This document shows positions 58,040 to 64,000 of a stretch of 64,000 nucleotides of DNA, in pieces. Below the pieces are notes generated by a model that did not search any database, was not told where the DNA came from, and saw nothing but the letters and a program-made list of their open reading frames with translations. The stretch is from Clostridia bacterium (GTDB lineage: Bacteria; Bacillota_A; Clostridia; UBA1212; UBA1255). Location of the stretch: the NCBI GenBank assembly GCA_017522515.1, contig JAFWZH010000133.1:66829-130828 (forward strand), given 5' to 3'. Within the stretch, counting starts at the first letter, position 1. Each line of letters begins with the position of its first letter. The translations under genes and the position numbers were made by a program.

Positions 58040-58108
58040 AAAAGGAAAGTGCATTAACGCACAATTTTATATTAATGACTTTTGAATTATTTGAAAGGAA
58101 TGATAAAA

Positions 58109-59503
58109 ATGCAAAGAACAGAAATTGCTAAAATTTACGGTTCACCGGAAACCTTTGCAGAAAAAAGAATCACTGTTTGCGGATGGGTTCGCACAATACG
58201 TGACTCTAAAGCTCTTGGCTTTATCGACTTAAATGACGGTAGCTATTTTAAAGGCATACAGATTGTTTTTGAAGAACAGGCAATAAATAATTTCACCGAA
58301 ATAGCAAAACAAAACGTAGGTACTGCTTTGGCTGTTACAGGAACTTTAGTTCTCACTCCCGAAGCAAAACAACCTTTCGAAATAAAAGCAGAAGAAATTG
58401 TCGTAGAAGGTACATCCTCTCCTGAGTATCCGCTTCAAAAGAAACGCCACTCAATGGAGTATTTGAGAACTATTGCACATCTTCGTCCTCGTGCAAATAC
58501 GTTTAGTGCCGCTTTTCGTATTCGTTCTGCTGCTGCTTTTGCAATTCATCAATTTTTTAATTCAAATGGTTTTGTTTACGCCCATACTCCTTTAATCTCT
58601 TGCAGTGACTGCGAAGGAGCAGGAGAGATGTTTCGTGTTACAACACTTGACGTAGACAACCCTCCTAAAAACGATGATGGTTCTGTAGATTACACACAGG
58701 ATTTCTTTGGCAAGAGCGCCTATCTTACAGTTTCAGGACAGCTTCAAGGAGAGGCAATGGCTATGGCTTTCGGTAAGATATATACTTTTGGCCCTACTTT
58801 CCGCGCAGAACAGTCGTACACAGCTCGACATGCTGCTGAGTTTTGGATGATTGAACCGGAAATAGCTTTTGCTGACTTAGCCGATGATATGAAGCTTGCA
58901 GAAGAAATGATAAAATACGTTCTTAATTACATTCTCAAAAGTTGTCCTGCCGATTTGGAGTTTTTAAATCAATTTTATGACAAAGAATTAATTGAACGTC
59001 TTAATTTTGTTGCATCATCTGATTTCGGCCATGTAACATATACAGAGGCAATTAAGCTTCTTGAACCTTATAACGAACAATTTGAATATAAAGTTTTCTG
59101 GGGTTGCGATTTACAAACAGAACATGAACGTTGCCTTACAGAGAAAATCTTTAAAAAACCTGTTTTCGTTACAGATTATCCAAAAGAAATCAAGGCTTTC
59201 TATATGCGTCTTAATGACGATGGTAAAACTGTAGCTGCTATGGATCTTCTTGTTCCCGGTATTGGTGAAATTATCGGCGGCAGCCAGCGTGAAGAGCGTA
59301 TAGATATTCTGGAAAAAAGAATCGAAGAACTTGGCCTTGAGAAAGAAGGATACGAATGGTATCTTGATTTACGCCGTTTTGGCGGTACAAAACATGCCGG
59401 TTTCGGTCTTGGCTTCGAACGTCTCATAATGTACGCAACAGGTATTCCGAATATTCGTGATGTCCTTCCTTTCCCAAGAACAACAGGTTCAGCTTTATTC
59501 TGA
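58109..59503 (+). CDS. asnS: Asparaginyl-tRNA synthetase
   Basis: 464 aa. Class II synthetase. N-terminal OB anticodon-binding domain ([22 protein letters not shown]), then catalytic motifs [19 protein letters not shown] (motif 2) and [15 protein letters not shown] (motif 3). Length and [13 protein letters not shown] insertion fit AsnRS rather than AspRS. Start at 58109 fits AAAGGA 9 nt upstream; ATG at 58100 is too close. Ends 4 nt before the 3' end of spo0A. Confidence 0.95.
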   Translation: MQRTEIAKIYGSPETFAEKRITVCGWVRTIRDSKALGFIDLNDGSYFKGIQIVFEEQAINNFTEIAKQNVGTALAVTGTLVLTPEAKQPFEIKAEEIVVEGTSSPEYPLQKKRHSMEYLRTIAHLRPRANTFSAAFRIRSAAAFAIHQFFNSNGFVYAHTPLISCSDCEGAGEMFRVTTLDVDNPPKNDDGSVDYTQDFFGKSAYLTVSGQLQGEAMAMAFGKIYTFGPTFRAEQSYTARHAAEFWMIEPEIAFADLADDMKLAEEMIKYVLNYILKSCPADLEFLNQFYDKELIERLNFVASSDFGHVTYTEAIKLLEPYNEQFEYKVFWGCDLQTEHERCLTEKIFKKPVFVTDYPKEIKAFYMRLNDDGKTVAAMDLLVPGIGEIIGGSQREERIDILEKRIEELGLEKEGYEWYLDLRRFGGTKHAGFGLGFERLIMYATGIPNIRDVLPFPRTTGSALF

Positions 59504-59507
59504 TATT

Positions 59508-60317
59508 TTATTTCATCCAGACATTATAACGGTCCGCCAGCATAGCAATATATTCTGTGTTGGTGGGCTTTCCTTTTTGTAAATTTACGGTAAATCCAAA
59601 AACCTCTTCAAGTATTTCCATTTTCCCCCTGCTCCAGGATACTTCTACTGCAGTTCTGATGGCTTTTTCTACACTGGCAACTGTTTTACCGCTTTTGGCC
59701 GCCAAAGTGGGATATACTTCCTTTGTCATGCTGTTAATAAGTAACGGATTTTCGATTACCATGCACACAGCATCTCTTAAATATCCATAACCATTCAAGT
59801 GAGCCGGCACACCCAAATCATGCAACAAGCTTGTTACTCTTTTAAAAGTAGAATCTTCATTATTGTACTTCATTATCCTATAAAAAGCTCTTTCTGCTTC
59901 TATTGTCTCTCCGGCTGCTCTTGCATAAAATCCGGAGACTGCTCTCACAAGCTCCCCTGCTCTGTCAAGGAGCTGTTCATAGGAAACAGGTTTTCTCACA
60001 AAATATGCATTTGGGATATCATTTATTAAATATCGTTGCATATCGTTCGAATAAGCAGATGTAATAACAATTATAGGCTTATAAGATAATTCTTTTTGAA
60101 GCATACGGATAACACTTATCCCATCCAAAGCCGGCAAAGTTAAATCCATAATAATAATGTCCGGATTTTTTTCCTTAACAATAGGCAAAACTGCATCACC
60201 GCTATATACTTTACCACACAAAGTCATATTATTACGCGCAATAATACGCATTCCCAATGTGTCTGCAAACTCTTGGTCTGCATCCACGATTAAAACTGAA
60301 TAAGAATCTTTTCTCAC
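59508..60317 (-). CDS. spo0A: Sporulation master regulator Spo0A
   Basis: 269 aa. Receiver domain (phospho-Asp D58 in IIIMDLTLPALDG, T86, K109; acidic pocket D12 and D14) followed by the Spo0A-specific C-terminal DNA-binding domain (LLHDLGVPAHLNGYGYLRDAV, KEVYPTLAAK, SVEKAIRTAVEVSWSRG, PTNTEYIAMLADR). Diagnostic of endospore-forming Firmicutes. The start is GTG at 60317 with AAAGGTG 6 nt upstream; an ATG at 60335 has no site. Confidence 0.96.
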   Translation of the reverse strand: MRKDSYSVLIVDADQEFADTLGMRIIARNNMTLCGKVYSGDAVLPIVKEKNPDIIIMDLTLPALDGISVIRMLQKELSYKPIIVITSAYSNDMQRYLINDIPNAYFVRKPVSYEQLLDRAGELVRAVSGFYARAAGETIEAERAFYRIMKYNNEDSTFKRVTSLLHDLGVPAHLNGYGYLRDAVCMVIENPLLINSMTKEVYPTLAAKSGKTVASVEKAIRTAVEVSWSRGKMEILEEVFGFTVNLQKGKPTNTEYIAMLADRYNVWMK

Positions 60318-60403
60318 AGCAATCACCTTTCTCATTTGTAAATTATTTCTTTTGTAATAATATCGGTATGCTGCGATTTATCTGTATTTTACCGAGTAGG
60401 CGC

Positions 60404-60433
60404 ATTCTATCACAGGCTGTCCTAATATGTCAA
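60404..60433 (-). promoter_or_regulatory. Putative promoter of spo0A
   Basis: Minus strand TTGACA, 18 nt, TAGAAT, about 90 nt upstream of the GTG. No clear 0A box (TTGTCGAA type) was found in the intergenic gap. Confidence 0.6.
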
Positions 60434-60440
60434 AGTTATC

Positions 60441-60460
60441 ATTATTTCCCGGGAAATAAT
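60441..60460. promoter_or_regulatory. 20-bp perfect palindrome between spo0A and its paralogue
   Basis: ATTATTTCCCGGGAAATAAT is self-complementary over all 20 bases. It lies 8 bp upstream of the spo0A -35 box and 45 bp upstream of the paralogue's -35 box, well placed to bind a dimer that acts on both. Confidence 0.65.
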
Positions 60461-60505
60461 AACACTCCGTCGATTTCCGATATTTCCATTTTTTTCTAAC
60501 TATGT

Positions 60506-60534
60506 TTGACTTTTTTCGAGATGTATGATAATAT
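60506..60534 (+). promoter_or_regulatory. Putative promoter of the Spo0A-like gene
   Basis: TTGACT, 17 nt, TAATAT. An overlapping GATAAT gives 15-nt spacing; the first is preferred. Confidence 0.5.
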
Positions 60535-60567
60535 GCTTACATAAAACATTCGCATGGAGGTATATGC

Positions 60568-61335
60568 TTGAACCAAAACAACTGCTTAAAAATAATTACT
60601 GCAATAGAGAACACAGAATATCTAAAAAGAATTTCCGATAACATTGCAGGAATAACCAATGTATCTTTATTGGCTTCCTTGAGGAACTCTTCTGATATAA
60701 TAACTCTTTGCAATGAATTGTCCCCTGATATATTAATATGCGATTTATCAAATCAGAAATGTCAAATGAGTGCTACAATAAAAGATATATGTCTTTGCAA
60801 AGGCAAGAATTCCGTACGAGTAATTGCGACAGCCTCCTCTAAAGAAGGAGAAGCTCTAATATCAGATTCTATGCAAAACGGAGCTGATATTTTTATGGAA
60901 AATTTGGATAATCCTGACATATTAAAAAGTACACTCAGAGTTATCAGCAGTCAAAAAGACGGAGATATAAAGGCCAATGACAAAATATATATAAAAGCAG
61001 ATGAAATTCTTCATCAATTAAAGCTTCCTGTTCACTTTTCCGGTTATCATTATATGAAAGCTGCTATAATTAGCACTGCACTCAGAGAGACAAAGCTACC
61101 GGAAATTTCTTGTAAAATGTATGAAAGGATTGCAAATGAATTTAATACAAATCCCAGACATGTAGAGCGAGCAATTACCAAAGCAGCGAGGCATGTTAAT
61201 TCCGTATGCCCTAAGGATTATATTTTAGATACCATATTGGGATACAGCGTTAACGGCTACAACTATTCACTAAATGCAAAAGAGCTGATCGCACTTATCG
61301 CAGACCAGCTCCGTTTAAAATATATTTCTTTATAA
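60568..61335 (+). CDS. Spo0A-like protein with degenerate receiver
   Basis: 255 aa from a TTG start at 60568, 7 nt after GGAGG; the ATG at 60564 is out of frame and too close. The C-terminal 120 residues match the Spo0A DNA-binding domain: ILHQLKLPVHFSGYHYMKAAI and HVERAITKAARHV, with VERAI as in canonical Spo0A. The N-terminal half aligns with the receiver: D59 (ILICDLSN) and T89 are kept, but the acidic pair is now A12/E14 and the conserved Lys is N112, with Pro to Leu after it. Phosphorylation is therefore doubtful. It may bind 0A-like sites without a phosphate signal, or compete with Spo0A. Divergent from spo0A across a 232-bp gap with a perfect palindrome. Confidence 0.82.
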   Translation: MNQNNCLKIITAIENTEYLKRISDNIAGITNVSLLASLRNSSDIITLCNELSPDILICDLSNQKCQMSATIKDICLCKGKNSVRVIATASSKEGEALISDSMQNGADIFMENLDNPDILKSTLRVISSQKDGDIKANDKIYIKADEILHQLKLPVHFSGYHYMKAAIISTALRETKLPEISCKMYERIANEFNTNPRHVERAITKAARHVNSVCPKDYILDTILGYSVNGYNYSLNAKELIALIADQLRLKYISL

Positions 61336-61342
61336 ATAAAAC

Positions 61343-61801
61343 TTAAGAAATAATTTTGATGCCTCCAATAAAAGGAAGCTCTCTTACTTTGCCTTGGAAT
61401 GTAAATACCATACCAAATACTATGTAAGCAACAACTATTAATCCAAGTACAGAGCTTATTAATAAGCCAACAATAGGAATAAATCCCAAAATACCACCTA
61501 CTATACCTATTATTACATCAAGAATCAAAATTAAAAGACCATTGTTTGAATGGAATTTGCAATACTTTGATTCCTTTGTACCTGCTACTAAAGGAAGCCA
61601 GAAAAGAATCGGAATATATGCTAAACCGCAAACAACCTTATTTTTTTCGATTTCTTCCTTTGTATACTCATTTGTAGTATCCTTCGTGTCCAAAATTTTA
61701 CCAATGCCGGATTTCTCTGAATTTGCATTAGTTTGTGCACTACAATCTGCACATACTGAACCCTCAGGAATTTCCTTACCGCATTTTTCACAAAAAGCCA
61801 T
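61343..61801 (-). CDS. Zinc-ribbon membrane protein (DUF4870-like)
   Basis: 152 aa. N-terminal zinc ribbon (CEKCGKEIPEGSVCADC), short linker, then two or three transmembrane helices (CGLAYIPILFWLPLV, then ILDVIIGIVGGILGFIPIVGLLISS and IVVAYIVFGMVFTF). KYCKFHSNNGLLIL is typical of DUF4870 proteins. Function unknown. GGAGG site upstream of the ATG at 61801; a longer in-frame form lacks one. Confidence 0.8.
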   Translation of the reverse strand: MAFCEKCGKEIPEGSVCADCSAQTNANSEKSGIGKILDTKDTTNEYTKEEIEKNKVVCGLAYIPILFWLPLVAGTKESKYCKFHSNNGLLILILDVIIGIVGGILGFIPIVGLLISSVLGLIVVAYIVFGMVFTFQGKVRELPFIGGIKIIS

Positions 61802-61963
61802 AAAAAAACCTCCACTGAAATTTATCTCCCCTACATTATCTCTTATTTTGTCTAAATATGCAAGCCTAAAAATAAATTTTTTGCATAAAATTAAATTTTT
61901 GACAAATAGTATACACAAGAGAATTTTTCTCTATGATAAAAAATAAACTTTCGGAGGTTTAAT

Positions 61964-62176
61964 ATGAATTACAAGAAATTAATAATCAGCATTTTATCTA
62001 TCGCTGTACTTTGTATGACTCTTTTCCTTTGCGGTTGTACAAAAAAAGACGGTGACATAGGTGACAATCCGGATCATTCTTCAAGCAGTTCGCCATCTGC
62101 AACAATCACTTCAAATCCAACTTCTGACCGTACAGAAAGCCCTTTGGAGTCTATGATACCGGATGTAATGAAATAA
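61964..62176 (+). CDS. Small lipoprotein
   Basis: 70 aa. Type II signal peptide (MNYKKLII, hydrophobic core, lipobox LCGC with the lipidated Cys near residue 25) and then a Ser/Thr/Pro-rich tail. CGGAGG upstream. Own unit, ends at a bidirectional terminator shared with rplL. Function unknown. Confidence 0.75.
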   Translation: MNYKKLIISILSIAVLCMTLFLCGCTKKDGDIGDNPDHSSSSSPSATITSNPTSDRTESPLESMIPDVMK

Positions 62177-62182
62177 AAAGCA

Positions 62183-62221
62183 AAAAACCGGATTTACGCA
62201 TAAAGCGAAAATCCGGTTTTA
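62183..62221. terminator. Bidirectional terminator between the lipoprotein and rplL
   Basis: AAACCGGATTT pairs with AAATCCGGTTT around a 12-nt loop; A/T runs flank both sides, so it can end the lipoprotein (plus) and rplL (minus) transcripts. Confidence 0.85.
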
Positions 62222-62252
62222 TATTATTGATGGTACAATTTAAGTAAATAAA

Positions 62253-62636
62253 TTACTTAACCTCAACTTCTGCTCCTGCTTCTTTAAGTTTAGCTTCGAT
62301 AGCAGCTGCATCGTCTTTGCTGATTTTCTCTTTGAGAGGCTTGGGAGCTTCGTCAACGAGCTTTTTAGCTTCCATAAGTGAAGCACCTGTAATTTCTTTA
62401 ACAACTTTAATAACGTTCATCTTGTTAGGGCCTGCGCTCTTAAGAATTACGTCAAACTCTGTCTGCTCAGCAGCAGCCGGAGCATCGCCTGCAGCAGCGG
62501 GACCTGCAACAACTGCAACAGCTGCAGATGCAGATACACCAAATTCTTCTTCCATAGCTTTAACGAGCTCATTGAGTTCGATTACTGTTAAAGCTTTAAC
62601 ATCATCAATAAATTTCTGTATTTTTTCACTAGCCAT
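62253..62636 (-). CDS. rplL: 50S ribosomal protein L7/L12
   Basis: 127 aa. N-terminal dimerisation region, Ala-rich hinge ([17 protein letters not shown]) and C-terminal domain with [17 protein letters not shown] [21 protein letters not shown] and [20 protein letters not shown]. Stalk protein that recruits translation factors. GGAGG site upstream. 58 nt after rplJ. Confidence 0.97.
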   Translation of the reverse strand: MASEKIQKFIDDVKALTVIELNELVKAMEEEFGVSASAAVAVVAGPAAAGDAPAAAEQTEFDVILKSAGPNKMNVIKVVKEITGASLMEAKKLVDEAPKPLKEKISKDDAAAIEAKLKEAGAEVEVK

Positions 62637-62694
62637 TTTAAATTTCCTCCAATTTAAATTTTAATTTACTTTTGCCTGTTATTTTAGCTTAAAC

Positions 62695-63189
62695 TCAGGC
62701 TTCAAGCTTTTTTGCGTATTCATTAAGCGCAATAGTAAGTCCTGTAATAGGTCCGTTCAAGCTGCCCAAGAGTCTTGCAATAAGAACTTCTTTTGAAGGC
62801 AAACTTGCCAATTCCTTTACAGTGTCTGCTGAAATTGCTTTACCCTCCATGATACCGCCTTTAATCTCAACTGCCTTATTCTCCTTAGCGAAATCGTTGA
62901 TGATTTTTGCTGCGTCTGTCAAAGTGGGGCATGCTGCAACTGCTGTAGGTCCCTTGAGGAATTCATCTACTCCTTCAAGACCTAACTGAGCAACAGCCTT
63001 TGTTGTCAAAGTATTCTTACGAACTTTGTAGCTAACATCAGCTTTACGAAGAGCTGCTCTAAGCTCAGTGTCTTTGTCTACTGTTAAACCTCTCGCATCA
63101 ACGAAGATTACAGTAGCTGCATTTTTAATATCCTCTGCAATCGAAGCTACGATTGCTTCTTTTTCTTTTAAAACTTTTTTACTTGGCAT
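62695..63189 (-). CDS. rplJ: 50S ribosomal protein L10
   Basis: 164 aa. Stalk base protein. Typical KEAIVASIAEDIKNAATVIFVDARGLTV and RKADVSYKVRKNTLTTKAV. The ATG at 63189 follows GGAGGTG. Autoregulated through the leader at 63237..63375. Confidence 0.96.
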   Translation of the reverse strand: MPSKKVLKEKEAIVASIAEDIKNAATVIFVDARGLTVDKDTELRAALRKADVSYKVRKNTLTTKAVAQLGLEGVDEFLKGPTAVAACPTLTDAAKIINDFAKENKAVEIKGGIMEGKAISADTVKELASLPSKEVLIARLLGSLNGPITGLTIALNEYAKKLEA

Positions 63190-63229
63190 CCTTACAAACA
63201 CCTCCTTATGAAATTGTCCCATCATTGTA

Positions 63230-63271
63230 TAAAATCAGAAAACCCTTTTATGCCAAAAACACAAAAGGGTA
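63230..63271 (-). terminator. Attenuator hairpin in the rplJ leader
   Basis: ACCCTTTT pairs with AAAAGGGT (63242..63249 and 63263..63270), followed on the minus strand by TTTTCTGATTTT. Placed 40-80 nt before rplJ as a leader terminator. Confidence 0.7.
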
Positions 63272-63375
63272 AAGATCTGTTGAATCAATTAACCTCGGCC
63301 GGTCTTATACGCATATGCGACGCCTGCTGTCTTCGGCAAAAGAATATTCTGTTTTTATTGTTTTAATCTCGAATT
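63237..63375 (-). ncRNA. L10 ribosomal leader (autoregulatory)
   Basis: Read on the minus strand it contains GCCGAAGACAGCAGGCG (63321..63337) and GGCCGAGGTT (63291..63301 region), the conserved halves of the Firmicutes L10 leader, then the attenuator hairpin. L10 or L10/L12 binding would favour termination. Confidence 0.8.
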
Positions 63376-63378
63376 AAA

Positions 63379-64000
63379 TTAAGCCTTTGCAGGATTAATT
63401 TTTATTCCGGGTCCCATTGTTGTAGAAATTACAATGCTCTTCATGTACTGACCTTTTGCTGCAGCAGGCTTAGCCTTTAATACTGCATCATAAAGAGTAG
63501 CGTAGTTTTCCATTAACTTCTCTGCACCAAAAGAAGCCTTTCCCAAGGGACAGTGAATAATATTGGTCTTGTCCAAACGGTATTCAATTTTACCGGCTTT
63601 CAATTCCTCTATTGCTTTTTTAACGTCCATTGTAACTGTACCTGCTTTAGGGTTAGGCATCAAACCTTTAGGTCCGAGAACCTTACCGAGACGGCCTACA
63701 AGACCCATCATATCAGGTGTAGCAACAACTACATCAAATCCAAACCAATTTTCTCCCTGAATCTTAGCTACGAGATCCTCTGCACCAACAAAATCTGCAC
63801 CTGCAGCTTCTGCCTCAGCAGCTCTGTCTCCTTTAGCAAAAACGAGAACTTTCTTTGTTTTACCTGTACCGTTAGGAAGAACTACGGCACCTCTAACTTG
63901 CTGATCCGCATGTCTTGAGTCAACACCAAGTCTGATATGAACTTCTACAGTTTCATCAAATTTAGCTTTTGCAGTCTGCACTACAAGACCAAGAGCTTCG
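63379..64000 (-). CDS. rplA: 50S ribosomal protein L1 (N-terminus beyond the window)
   Basis: About 207 residues inside the window; the 5' end lies beyond 64000. Reading frame continues to the edge as [16 protein letters not shown]. Motifs [39 protein letters not shown] and [14 protein letters not shown] are those of L1. Heads the rplA-rplJ-rplL operon. Confidence 0.96.
   Translation of the reverse strand, partial: EALGLVVQTAKAKFDETVEVHIRLGVDSRHADQQVRGAVVLPNGTGKTKKVLVFAKGDRAAEAEAAGADFVGAEDLVAKIQGENWFGFDVVVATPDMMGLVGRLGKVLGPKGLMPNPKAGTVTMDVKKAIEELKAGKIEYRLDKTNIIHCPLGKASFGAEKLMENYATLYDAVLKAKPAAAKGQYMKSIVISTTMGPGIKINPAKA

Noticed and set aside
57827..58108. T-box leader upstream of asnS
   Set aside because: No AGGGTGGNACCGCG-type antiterminator sequence; only a promoter, an inverted repeat and a small GTGC/GCAC hairpin are present.
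60336..60567. Spo0A-binding 0A boxes in the spo0A intergenic gap
   Set aside because: TCGA occurs but no TTGTCGAA-like site; autoregulation by Spo0A is not supported by the sequence.

Overview
The window is a low-GC, gene-dense chromosomal segment of a spore-forming Clostridia-type Firmicute, probably an anaerobe. The evidence is a true Spo0A, RicT/DarA/HolB in the Firmicutes order, a PASTA-domain kinase with its PP2C phosphatase, a HemZ-type radical SAM protein, QueH, a 2[4Fe-4S] ferredoxin, a Firmicutes L10 leader and a Clostridia-style Tad pilus cluster. I saw no tRNA, rRNA, CRISPR array, transposase or prophage gene. No gene-free stretch exceeds 300 bases; the longest (57827..58108) holds two promoters and operator-like repeats.

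Layout. (1) 1..6699: the 5' end of sbcD, a zinc-ribbon membrane protein, then an accessory surface locus: two secreted multidomain proteins that share a duplicated C-terminal module, with two tiny paralogous peptides (40 and 56 aa) between them, each followed by a terminator. (2) 6839..22375, minus strand: a long housekeeping run read from one strong promoter: unknown protein, Asn-rich protein, aldo/keto reductase, darA, holB, ricT, small P-loop protein, priA, def, fmt, rlmN, prpC, prkC, rsgA, rpe, aminotransferase. (3) 22464..24357, plus strand: a ferredoxin with its own promoter and terminator, a tRNA1(Val)-type methyltransferase and rsmI. (4) 24329..40186, minus strand: membrane protein, PrsA-like foldase, queA, tgt, yajC, typA, mltG, trmR, U32 peptidase, ruvABC, queH, lepB, rdgB, DUF362 ferredoxin protein, trmL. 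(5) murC on the plus strand, facing mreB and a compact Tad/Flp cluster with an FHA protein. (6) dusB on plus; hemZ, an MBL hydrolase, rel, recJ, a histidine kinase/response regulator pair and an AlbA_2 regulator on minus. (7) asnS on plus; spo0A on minus, divergent from a Spo0A-like paralogue with a degenerate receiver; a zinc-ribbon membrane protein; a small lipoprotein. (8) rplL, rplJ with an L10 leader and attenuator, and rplA, which runs off the right edge.

Much of the gene content is translation quality control and RNA modification (def, fmt, rlmN, rsmI, trmL, trmR, dusB, queA/tgt/queH, typA, rsgA), DNA repair and recombination (sbcD, priA, recJ, ruvABC, holB), and envelope growth and signalling (murC, mreB, mltG, prkC/prpC, lepB, yajC, darA, rel). 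Genes are tightly packed: stop/start overlaps of 4 to 38 bp, several GTG and TTG starts chosen by Shine-Dalgarno position, and three 3'-end junctions that overlap or nearly touch.

The most unusual elements are the Spo0A-like paralogue divergent from spo0A with a 20-bp perfect palindrome between them, the paired LPPDWV-ending micro-peptides next to proteins with a duplicated YG(A/D)xA module, a double inverted array of CTTTYCAA sites over the promoter of the AlbA_2 regulator, and a PrkC whose last PASTA repeat is split by an acidic Pro/Thr-rich insertion.
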